From the NCBI GenBank assembly GCA_016098155.1, contig JAAAJB010000063.1:25686-89685 (forward strand): 64,000 bases of DNA. The letters run 5' to 3'. Origin of the DNA: Actinomortierella ambigua. Its lineage: Eukaryota; Mortierellomycota; Mortierellomycetes; Mortierellales; Mortierellaceae. Below, in pieces: positions 45,401-55,630 of this stretch (positions are counted from its first letter, which is position 1; each line of letters opens with the position of its first letter). The translations under genes and the position numbers were made by a program. The notes under the pieces are model-generated. The model was not told the DNA's origin and did not search any database. It saw nothing but the letters and a program-made list of their open reading frames with translations.

Positions 45401-46539
45401 CGCCTCAAGAACGTTTACGAGAACCAGATCAAGTTTACTGCTCGCTTCAACATGCAACCCCCGCCTCCACATGCCAAGATTGCCCACCTGTACCCACCTG
45501 AGGTCATTGCTGCCAAGCAGCAGGCTGCCCGCGATGCTCTTGGCATCGGCCACGTTGACGAGAATGGTCGCCCTATCCCTCCACCAAAGCCTACACTCGA
45601 TATGAACAGCTTGTCTGGCATGATGGAGGATATGGATGAGGAGGCCCCTCCCAAGATCAAGCTTGGCGATGCCTCGGCTGCTGCGCCATTCACATCCAAG
45701 CTGTCTACGCCCATGTCCATCGTCAATATTATCCGTCAAGGCCGCTGCACCCTTGTTGCAACAATGCAGATGTACAAGATTCTGGCACTCAACTGTTTGA
45801 TCACCGCTTACAGTTTGAGCGTCCTGTATTTGGACGGTATCAAGCATGGTGATTTCCAGGTGACCATCTCAGGCATGCTGATGGCTGTCTGCTTCATGTG
45901 CATTTCCAAGGCAACTCCCTTGGAGCAGCTCTCGAAGGAGCGACCTCAGCCCAACATCTTCAACTTTTACATTATCTTGTCTGTGCTTGGCCAGTTTGCA
46001 ATCCACATCGTCTCGCTGGTATACATCACACGTGAGGCCAAGCTTCTCGATCCCGATCGCGAGACTGACCTGGAGAAGACCTTTGTGCCTGGTCTGCTCA
46101 ACTCGGCGGTGTACCTGATCTCTTTGTCCATGCAAGTCTCGACGTTCGCCATCAACTACAAGGGACATCCATTCCGCGAGAGTCTCCGCGAGAACACATA
46201 TCTGTACCGTGGCCTGCTCGCTGTGGGCGGTGTTGCTGTGGCTGGTGCGACTGAGTTTATTCCGGAGTTTAATGAGTGGCTCCAGATTGTTCCTTTCCCT
46301 GAAGACGTAAGTGGATTATCAACCACCCTTGTATTTTTCTCTGTAGATTCTTGCTCTTGCCCTTCAGGGTCTTTCATAACGTTGCTCACCTTCCTTTGCT
46401 ACATTTTCTCTTATCACAATAGTTCAAGGCCAAGCTGGTGGGAGTCATGTTTGCCGACTACTTCATTGCCTGGGGCATTGAGATCGTCTGCAATAAGTTG
46501 TTTGGAAACTTCCCCGTCAAGGACATTGTCCGTCAATAG
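42422..46539 (+). CDS. SPF1: P5A-type ATPase (ER transmembrane-helix dislocase)
   Basis: Spf1/ATP13A1 is an ER P-type ATPase that extracts mistargeted tail-anchored and moderately hydrophobic helices. Exons: 42422-42793 (start uncertain), 42897-42983, 43091-43444, 43550-46306, 46423-46539; about 1228 aa (yeast 1215, human 1204). Motifs: the P5A signature PPELPMELS in the fourth membrane helix, phosphorylation site CCFDKTGTLTGEDLVVEGL, the nucleotide-domain phrases RRFQFSSALKRMSS and FVAVKGAPET, ITGDNPLTA, and GDGTNDVGALKQAHIGVAL. The actuator domain has NEAMLSGESTPLLKE. The N-terminal P5A membrane pair begins near LYAWPFMVLYPLW. The first ~40 codons (42422-42528) look unlike the family; a 66-bp in-frame intron (42463-42528) or a different start exon would remove most of them. 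The rest is secure. Confidence 0.95.
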
Positions 46540-46713
46540 ACCCACCAACCAAAGTAGATTTTCCTATATTTTCATAAATTTGATTTCCCATACTGTGCAT
46601 CCCAACTTTTCGGTCCTCTCGCCAAAAGTGGCTTTCCCACAAGTGTTCAAAAAATGGAGACACGGAAGCTTTGGCCGAAATTGACCACCAACTGTTGCTG
46701 GTTAATTCGCAAA

Positions 46714-47874
46714 ATGGGATCCTCAGCATCCAAGCTCTCGACATCAACTAGCAAGGCAGCGAATGCAGCGGCAGCAGCTTCTGCAGCAGCGGCAGCAGCA
46801 AAGACTGCAGCGGCTTCTTCAACCACAGCCACAGGGGGAGCACGACACTTTCCGAGCGCGAAGGTTGTTCAGGATAAAGCGGCCACAGCAGCGCGTGAAA
46901 CGCGAGAGAAGCAGTCCTTGCGTGAGGTAGCAGATGAGGAGGAGCGCCAAGCTCATGGCGAGTCGGCCACACAGTCTAGTGGAGGCGCATCATCGACACG
47001 ATCCACTTCTCCTGTTGACTACTCATCCCAGAAGGATGAGCGGCTCTTAGACGACCTGGAAAAGTATTCAGAGGCACTCAAGGATGCCCAGAAGAAGCTC
47101 GGTCAGGACTACGGTAAATGTTCAACATGGACACTTTGAGCGGTCATGATATGAGAGAGATGGAAACTTGAGTGACCTGGTCGTTGAGTCGCTCCTAATG
47201 AGTGGATTTCTGAAACCTCAATATAGATGGATCAGCTCGCCCGATTGAGGACAGACCAGACACACGGTATTTTGGCAACCTCCAGAGGATAGGACAGGTG
47301 GACATCAACAACCCAGACTACATCAAGCACAGAGAGGTATGACTAGAAAGGACGCAGACAGCGTGATCCCAGCTGTAACTTTGGTCTGCTTACTGATTCA
47401 TCATCTTGTCTGATGCGACTTTTTTCTTCTTCTTTCAAGGCTCAAGCGATCCTAAAGCGCAAATTACCATCAAAGTCAACTTCAAGCGGGATCAATGAAA
47501 CACCTACTTTGGCGAATGCGGCAACACACGTAGGAGTTGCACCTGCGCCCTCCTCTGGATCGCTAACACCACTCAAACTCATGCAGTTACTGCAGTTGCG
47601 GAACAAAGATCCATCGCTGTGGACAGAAGAGGCATTACAGCGCGAGTTTCATTTGCAGCGAGATGATTTGCGTATGATCACAAAGTACATCAACACGTAC
47701 ACCATCTTGCCCGGCAAGGACGCCAAGGGTCGTGAGACAGGCGTCTGGTGCGAGGATCTCCGCGGCGTCGAGGTCTCGACGGTTAAAGAGGAGCTGGAGA
47801 AGGAACGTCAGCGGCTGGCAGGAGAGAAGAAAGAGAAGCCCCGTACCCTGGATCGATCCGCCCGGAGGTACTAA
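46714..47874 (+). CDS. NDUFAF4: NDUFAF4-like mitochondrial complex I assembly factor
   Basis: In animals NDUFAF4 works with NDUFAF3 in early assembly of the complex I Q module. Exons: 46714-47113, 47227-47336, 47440-47874; 314 aa, in phase. The conserved C-terminal domain reads SLTPLKLMQLLQLRNKDPSL then WTEEALQREFHLQRDDLRMI and TKYINTYTIL, aligning by eye with human VEALTLLNNHKLFPETWTAE and the helix after it. The middle region DERLLDDLEKYSEALKDAQ corresponds to DEKLLSFLKDVYVDSKD. The start MGSSASK is a good N-myristoylation signal, as in human (MGALVIRG), which decides against the in-frame ATG at 46654. The N-terminal 100 aa are an Ala/Ser-rich expansion, so the protein is much longer than the 175-aa human one. 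Assignment is by local similarity only. Confidence 0.75.
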
Positions 47875-50800
47875 AATTTTTCGTCGGAAAATAAAATTTT
47901 TTGTTCAATGACAGCAGCGTCCACGTTGGCCACGAACATTGGCCCAGGGTGCTCAGACTATTGGGCTCCTAGCCGTCATCCTTGCACATGCTATGCTAGT
48001 GTCGCCCACTACAAAAAAAATGATCTAACCCCATCTCTGGCCCATCAACTTTCCTACACGGTTGGCGCCCACCTTTCGAACACGCGCTTATGGCTCTTTG
48101 TCATTCACTGGCTGGCACTCCTCGTGGAGTTGGTAAAAATTTGTGCAGTCCCTTGAACCCAGCAAGCCCAGAAAGCTCAGCCAGATATCCGGCGCCGCTT
48201 TGAACGTTTGTCAGGCTCAGCAAACAACAAAGGCACCGGACATAAAAACTGCAGAACTTGTGTTAGTCAAACATACTCCTTGCTCTCTCTGTTGTTTGCA
48301 TACTTTCTTCTTGTTCTATTGTGCAGAGTCAGGGTACGTCTGATAGATCTCCCTCCCCTCCCTCTCTCTCTCCGCCTCGGTTTCGCATAATAGCAACAAC
48401 TCTGTCATTCTGCATGAACACTTTCTTCTTCCGTCTTCATTCAGACCACCCATCTCATTGCAATCTGACGTCCTCCCACTGTCGCTCTCCTTTCTATTCT
48501 TGTGTTTTGCGTTTTTTTATTCGCTCTTTTGACGTTGCAGAGCCTGTGCGACTTGTGAACCAACGGTGAGTTGAGGTAGAGTTCGATCCTCCTCTGTAAC
48601 AACACGTTATTACCTATAAGTCAGTTCTACTGAAGATTACTACATGGGGTTCAGGAAGTATTCAGAGCGGTATAGCAAAATTGCCACCATTTTCATGTTG
48701 TCACCTAAAGATTGGATTTTGGTGGCCACGCACGATGATGCAGCCGTTCCTTCCTTCATCCTCTAGAGAGATGGAGGTCACCTTCAGGGGGAGCGGAAAG
48801 GGTGCGTGGTTCTTTTCAAGGACGAGGAGACAATTACAGTGCTCTGTATTTGTGTTCGTTGGATGGGGGGAGGGGGCAGTCGGTCATTCTGTTACCTCAC
48901 TCGCTCCTTTAGCCCTCGGCGGATTATTATTATCATACCTGATTGATTTGCCACTTTGCACCGAATGTACCGACAAGACCCTTTCCTTTCAAGACAAACT
49001 TTTCCCTCCAAACCAAAAAGGCACAATCAGTCTTTCTTTCTTTTTTCTCGTGCTGGGGCAAACTTGTGTTTTTCCTTGTCAGTCTGTCCTGTCTTCCCTC
49101 TCTCCCCTCTCTCTCTCTCTCTCTCTCCCATCCCCCCTTCTCTCTGACCTCTCCTGACTTTTTTTGCTGTGGGCCGTGGGCACTGTCAACTCGCGATTCG
49201 ATTGTCTTCTTTCTATCTCTATCTTGCTCTGCACCTCCACTTTAGTCCGCCTCCAAGTCCAGGGGTCCCTGCATTCCATCATTCACGACCATCGACATCC
49301 TTCCTCTCTCCACGTTGCATTCATTACGACCATCTTGTAGGTGACACTGCCATCCATCTTTCAGCCCTTCCATTCCGTTCGGCAGGTGCCTGTCTCTTTT
49401 TCTCTTTCTATCTGCCCAAAGTTGGAACGGGCTGTCCGTGGTGTTTTGTGTGTCGGTGTAGTTTGCAGTTCCCCTTCCCTCCTCGCACCTCCCCCCTCCA
49501 TCTTTCATCCCCCCCCCTCCTGATCTTCTTCCTTCTTTCCTTGCGTCTCTTCCGCTGACAGTGTAGCCACACAACCTGGCACTCTTTCCCCCCCTCTCCC
49601 TTGTCTGGCACCTCTCCACTCTTCATCCTTGACGCGCACTCGTCCTACCGAGGTCCTCCACTGCTGGCTGGAATCGGGTCAACTGTTACGCCCAGCCACA
49701 GCTTCCCCCTCAATGACAGCGCCGTGCCACCCATCAGTTCATATCACAAAAAGACAATAGGCCATCAGCAACACACGTCAGAAGTAACAAGCAGTACCTG
49801 CTATTGTTTCTGTTCTCCCTCCTCATTTCCTCTCCTACCTTTTCCTTCTCTATACCCCAAACCAACATTTCTCTCACACTCATCCCCCCCCCTCTCTTGT
49901 TCGTCTTCCTTCCCTCCCCACCCCCTCTCCCTTCCTCCGTCTCTTCTTTCCTCTCTGATCCCGACTTGGACAGTCCTTTCCCAGCTTTTTGCATATCACG
50001 CTGTTGGCTGACCTGGTTGATTTTTTTTTTTTTGGCTGCCCTTTTTTAGCTCAGCCTGGAGTGAAGAGCGGCTCTTGGCTCGACCCCTCCCTCCCCCCCC
50101 ACCCACTTCATTCTCACAACATATCATACTCTCTCACTCGTCACTTCAACAAAGGAAACAAAAGGTATTTTCCTTCTTACCAACCTCGCTCACTCACAAC
50201 CAAACATGCTTTGTGTCCCGTACTCCATTACTCAATCAAAACCCTACCTTGTACTGGATCCTCCCCCCCCCCTCTCTCTCTCTTTCTCTGTCTCCCACGT
50301 CTGTCTGCTTCTTCCTTGAACGCGTCTTGCACCCATTTCCCCTTCCCTTCCTTCTATCATCCCTCACCTTGATTCCTCCCTTGTCCTCTCCCCCCTCCCT
50401 TTCCTTCCTTCCATCTTGACTCCCTTTTTCTCTCTCTCTCTCTGTCCCTCTCTGTCTCTCGCTCTCTCGCTTGCTCTCTCTCCTCCTCCCAACAGCAGCT
50501 ATCCGAAGCAGCCAAATTGGCATCCTTCTCTTTATTCCTCCACTTTCTGCACCTTGCCCCACTCTGACCCGTTGGATGCACTGTGAGAGGACAGCCGGCT
50601 GTGCGTGTTCCACCAACAATTGGGCCTTCCCTCCAGTCCTTCTATAGTTGTGACGGGAGACGTTCCCGACTTTGACGTTACCCTTGGTGTGTACCCTGTT
50701 TTTTTCAGTGTGCTTCTTCAGCATTCCCTCACATCTCCAACACTCATAACCTGTCTCTCTTGGTCTAAATCTACTCCCCCCACCCCGCCCTCCCTTCCCC

Positions 50801-51115
50801 TTTCCTTTCTCGTTCCCCGAGACCCCTCATGTCCCTCGCGTTCTTGTACACACTGCTTCTGTACCGCTGCGTCCTACACTGTTTGTTCCCCGATAATCGA
50901 TCCTCTTCTTCCACTTCCCTCAATACCCTTTGTCTGACCCCCGCTTCCTTTCTTCTCATCGTTGCTTGCTAGCTATCCGCCATTGACCCACACCCAAATC
51001 ACTTCTCTCTGTCTACCACTTTCCGGTCTGTTGCTCTCCCTCATTCATTCCTCCAGCGTCCGTCGGCTGTTCCTTTCGTCAGAACTGTCCCGCCATCCAC
51101 TAGAGTCATTGTCTC
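47875..51115. other. 3.2 kb gap: strongly C/T-rich leader/promoter of the PHD gene
   Basis: From about 48350 to 51000 the plus strand is overwhelmingly C and T with many short (CT)n runs (49107-49127, 50267-50283, 50428-50447). An AATAAA at 47889 lies 15 bp after the NDUFAF4-like stop. Between 48148 and 48570 there are short open segments bounded by splice-like signals (see findings). A 41-codon ORF at about 48643 (MGFRKYSERYSK...) has no recognisable feature. Nothing else called; ORFs here are Ser/Pro/Leu/Phe repeats driven by composition. Confidence 0.55.
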
Positions 51116-54100
51116 ATGCCCTTTGCCACTGACTCGCGGAACAGTCCGTCCCCACGGTCTGATGGGAAGCGAACCTTCCGACGAAGGACCCGCAAAAGCT
51201 GGGGCCAACGAGACAACATTGAAAATGCCCTCAATGCAACCTTGACAAGCATGGCCCACCTACCAGTGCAGAAGCAGTCGACCAGGATCCGCAAGCGATT
51301 GGATGCTGAAGGCGTTGACCCATCTTCTACGCATTGCAGCGGCGGAGCCAAGGCCCAAAGGGCTGCCTCTGCTGATATTCCGATGCGTTCTGCCGCTTCG
51401 CCCCTCCTGGCTGCTCGACCTGTTGGACCAAAAGTGGCTACGTTGCAGCGAACGCTCTCCGACAAGTCGTCGTTTTTGAACCAAACAGCTTCGCTGAATG
51501 ATACTCCCTCCTCCCCCTTGTTGTTGCCGTCGGCCGTCGACCCCTTACTAAAGCCTGTCAGTCCCCTGTGTCCAAAACCACATCGCAGTGCGACCCCCAC
51601 GTCTATTTCTCTCTTTGCTGTTGACTCGAGGAAACGAACACGATCAGCCGTTGGTGGTACAGAGGGCCACGATGCCGACGATGAGAATGACCTGCCTCAT
51701 CTCAGGACCACTGGTGTCACTAAGCGCGCTCGGTCCATGAGTACACACCCATCTACCGCTCTCGACACACCGCCACCTGCTCGAGGCATTGATGATCAAC
51801 AAAACGAGGGAATCATCTACTCACCTTTTCCACGCTCTTCGGTCATGCCCATCGTCTTGGTTGCAGAGGACAACGATGACATTTTTGGCAGCGACACCAC
51901 GCTGACCAGCTATGAAGATTCTGATGATGAGGGGTCACTCTCCGCTAGTCAAACAGTTTCTGACGATGACAATGCCGAGAGCCGTCGGGCTCTACCTCGT
52001 CATACCCTTCTACCTCCTCCGCTCAGCCTAACGGCTTACTGCGATCCTGACCTTGAAGCCGACCTGGAGCAAACAGCAGCGACAGGGGAGCATAACCACT
52101 TGCATGATCCTGAAACAGAGTGCATTCAAGAATCACCGTCAGCCATTTCACTGTTGCCAGAAGACTTTGTCGTTCGTCGTGGAACCACAGCATCAGCACA
52201 GGTCGCGATTTCCTCGTCTGAGGAACCCCGCTCGCTCATGTCTTTGGTGCTCGACAGCCATGACATTGTTGAAGAGGAGCTAGATAGCGAGGACGTATCC
52301 TCACCACCCCCAGTGCGGGCCGACGACAACGAAAGGACAACCCCTGCTTTCGAACCGCCGCTTTCATCGGATCCGGCCTCTTCTTCTTCACCGCAGCCCA
52401 AGTCTGAGTTTGCCGTCCCTTCTGTCCCACCCCATCGATTGCACCGTACCCTTGATCTACCAGCACCGCTCACGCCAGAGACTGCCCAGGCTGTCACCGA
52501 CGAATCGGTGTCCGCTGAGATCCCAGTCCCCATGCCTCCAGTGGGTACCGAGACCCACCTACCGCAACCCATGTATCGAACATGCCTGGAGATCATGCTT
52601 GAGCGAAGCTCCGTCAATAGTGTCCAAAACGTTCTCTTGCTGAAGACAATACTGCGGTACAACCTGTCTCACGGCATGCAGTCTGTCCGTGCTGCCGCTG
52701 CGGCGGAGAAAGTAGACGCACCTACTGAGCAAGTCTCTGCTAGCGAACCGTTGGAACTGGATTCATGGGGACAAGTGATCGGCAACGGCCGCGGGCTCTT
52801 CAAGGAGACAGATAAGGCTCGAGAGCTTCGATGCAGGATCGAATTCCGCCGCAACCTTGTCCAGCAAGCGTTTGCAAAGTTTGATCAATCTGCGCCTGTC
52901 GGCTGGGATCAATCATCCTCTCTGCTGATCAGCACTCTGGGTACGGCCGATGATGTCGACGGGTCAGAAAAGATATCACGCGATGCTCCTTACCACTGCC
53001 ACGGTCGTGGTCCATGGTCAACTTCGCTCCAAGGCGTGATTTCTCGGCTGGCCCTTCCTCCAAGCTACACTTGCGATGACTGCAATTGGTCCTTCAGGAT
53101 GCAGTCGGATCTTTTGTCCCACGAGAATCTCTGCGCAGTGGTTAGTAGAGTTGAGTTGTTATTCAGATGGAATACAGGTATTTGACGTAAAAGCCATATT
53201 TACTAACGACTACGTCATCCGTCTGCGTGCTTCACATAGCGGGCGATTGTAGGCAACCAAGACGAGTCGACTGCTTCTGAGCCGGAGGAAAATCGTCGGA
53301 GTCTTCGTAGCCGAGCAGTAGTCCGCCAAAATGCCCACCAAGATGAAGACGATGGTGACATTGAGATCATGGGTGATGCTGAGGAGGGTGTCATCCGATG
53401 TGTTTGCGAGTCTACGGAAGATGAAGGCAGCATGATCCAGTGCGACAAGTGCTATGTCTGGCTTCATTTAGACTGCGTTGGACTTGATGATGACCATGTC
53501 CCGGACGAGTATTATTGCCCTACCTGCCTTGGTCTGCCCCTCCCTCGCTCTAGCCGCAGGTCCGCTAGAGCATCGCGATCCCAACGCCGAAAGTCCGAGG
53601 CACCTGCCCCAAAAATGCCAAGGTTGGGTCGGTTTTCATTGGACCATGGTGTTTCGGATAAGGAGAACGATGGGACACTTGCAGCCACTTCTATCAATGG
53701 AGCCACAGCGACGTCGCCTCAAGTAGTCTTGAATCATGACTGGGACGATGAAGTTGATCTGGCATCAAGCGACCTTGGATATGATCACGAGTACATGGCG
53801 TCACTATGGGGTATTTCGGCTCGACCTGTCTTCAAGCAGAGACGTGCGCCAGCTCTGATGCTTGACGGGTCATCTAATTTGGATTCGGATCCCGCTTTGG
53901 ACGGACTGATACCTTCTCCTATGCGCCTGCAATCTCATTCAGAAGCTCCTATCCCCACGCGTGGGCTTGACTATGTACGTTTGTTTGCTTCGAAGCGCAG
54001 AAAATCTGATACCAAAGACGACAGAGAGTACCTTTACACTGAGAGCTACAGAGTACTGACACTTATTTTATTCACGACCCACTGTTATAGATTTCTGATG

Positions 54101-54627
54101 ATCAACCAACCCTCCATGATTCAAACGCCTTTAACTACTTGCCGTCCGATGGTACATTTGAGAGTAACACGCTTTCAAGCGATGGTTTCGCTCCCGACCT
54201 TCTATTGCCTTCTGAAGACACCATCGAGTCCGAAGGGTATGAGTTACTACATTCCTGCGTCACAACTGTCCGCTCTTATTGCCCTACTTTTGACGGCGAT
54301 GTTACTCACAATCAATTTTTATTTGTCCATGCTTGCTATTCTAGCCTGCGCACCCCTGTTGACTGCAGCCGTGATGATATTTGGGAGCACAACGATCTCG
54401 ACGATCTTGATGATGTATATGGCTCTGGGTTCAACCTCCAACTCAATCGTTCAATTCATGCAGGCCACAAGGGTGTCGCCAGAGTGCCGTTGGAAGAGCA
54501 CTTTCCTCGAGAACTGCTTACAGATAATGTCATTGACTGGTTTTTTGAGCAAAACTCATCAAACATCGAGGACCTAGATCTGGAGGGCATCATCGACCTT
54601 GGCACCGAGGCCGCTATGGACGAGTAG
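51116..54627 (+). CDS. PHD-finger protein with adjacent C2HC zinc finger
   Basis: Exons: 51116-53140, 53240-53974, 54091-54236, 54345-54627; 1062 aa. The first ~650 residues are disordered and Ser/Pro/acidic, with a basic start (KRTFRRRTRKSWGQRDNIEN). At ~656-676 a C2HC finger (YTCDDCNWSFRMQSDLLSHE then NLC) ends the first exon. The second exon has a PHD finger at ~727-775: RCVCESTEDEGSMIQCDKCY, then WLHLDC and YYCPTC, with the C-x-C first pair found in Set3/Cti6/MLL5-type PHDs that usually read H3K4me3; YVWLHLDC supplies the aromatic-cage Trp. The C-terminus is acidic (NVIDWFFEQNSSNIEDLDLE). The 108-bp intron at 54237-54344 has no stop and is a multiple of three, so retention would add 36 residues. 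The chromatin role is inferred from the PHD; I do not recognise the whole protein. Confidence 0.8.
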
Positions 54628-54888
54628 AAAAAAAATAGGTCTGCTCGTCTTGGCGCCCGCTTACCTTTCTTTTGTGTTTCGTGATACCTTATTTTTGTTT
54701 CTTTGTTGTTTTTCTTTGCTGTTTTCTTTGCCCCCCCCCCCTTCCCCCCTCTTTCATCGCTCCTTTTCTTGCTGTCCTTTCTTTGTTCACCATCCATTTG
54801 TAAATGTTCCTCTTACCCTATCCCACACCCTTCAGCATCACTATTTGTTTCTATTCTTAACGACCCTTTGTACCAGTACTTGCTCACC

Positions 54889-54894
54889 AAATAA
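54889..54894 (+). terminator. Candidate poly(A) signal AATAAA for the PHD gene
   Basis: AATAAA about 260 bp after the stop, at the end of a T-rich stretch and followed by an A-rich run. Confidence 0.5.
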
Positions 54895-55479
54895 AAAAAA
54901 AGAAGAAAAGAAGAAAACCTGACGAAAAGGAACCCGTTTGCTTGCATATGACGGATTTTCACTTTTTTTTACTCCACCTTTCCCACACTGGTAAGTTATG
55001 CGAGGGTCCAGGCGTTGCCCAAATGAGGAAGGTCTTTGAAGCACACTTGAATAAAAATACATCTCGGACATGCTGCTACACAGGAGAAGCGAGAGTTTGG
55101 AAAGACAGATGGTTCTGGTTCCAGCAACTAATCAACTTTTCAAGCTCTCTCTCTCTCTCTCTCAACCTTTTCTTTCGTTTCCTTACATTTTTACTTCTTA
55201 CTCTGGTTCCCATAGCTACATATATTTTTATCGATTTAACAAGCATGCGTATCCATATACCTCCCGTTTGTGTTCTTCCCTGCTCTCACCCCTGGAGTGG
55301 TTCAGCCTCTATTTTCCGCTCGATAACAGGATTTCCTGTCATAATTGACTTTAGGTGATCGTTTTACCTCGTCAAATAGGTAATTACGGTAAGGGTGGAA
55401 AGGTGGTGGTGTGATCAGTTCCATGAATATCATTGCGCTACCTCTTCACCTGTTTGTATCTTGAAGCCGTGACAACGAG

Positions 55480-55488
55480 TATATAAAG
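55480..55488 (+). promoter_or_regulatory. TATA box (TATATAAAG) upstream of the C2H2 gene at 55631
   Basis: A consensus TATATAAAG about 145 bp before the ATG. The housekeeping genes in this window show no comparable box close to their starts. Confidence 0.6.
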
Positions 55489-55630
55489 AATAGCTCCACC
55501 ATTCGTCGCACACTTCTGTCTCCAAGCGACTTCTACTCACATCAACTCGCAATTCACATACACCTTCCTTGCGACTACATTTTTCCACCATCTCCTCACA
55601 TCAGCCCGAGAAGCCAATAGCCCAAAGCTC

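Larger units (their letters stand above)
54628..55630. other. Gap between PHD gene and first C2H2 gene
   Basis: 1 kb. The left part is T-rich 3' UTR with AATAAA at 54889-54894. A (CT)n run lies near 55145-55162. The promoter of the next gene is to the right, with a TATA box at 55480. No gene seen. Confidence 0.6.
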
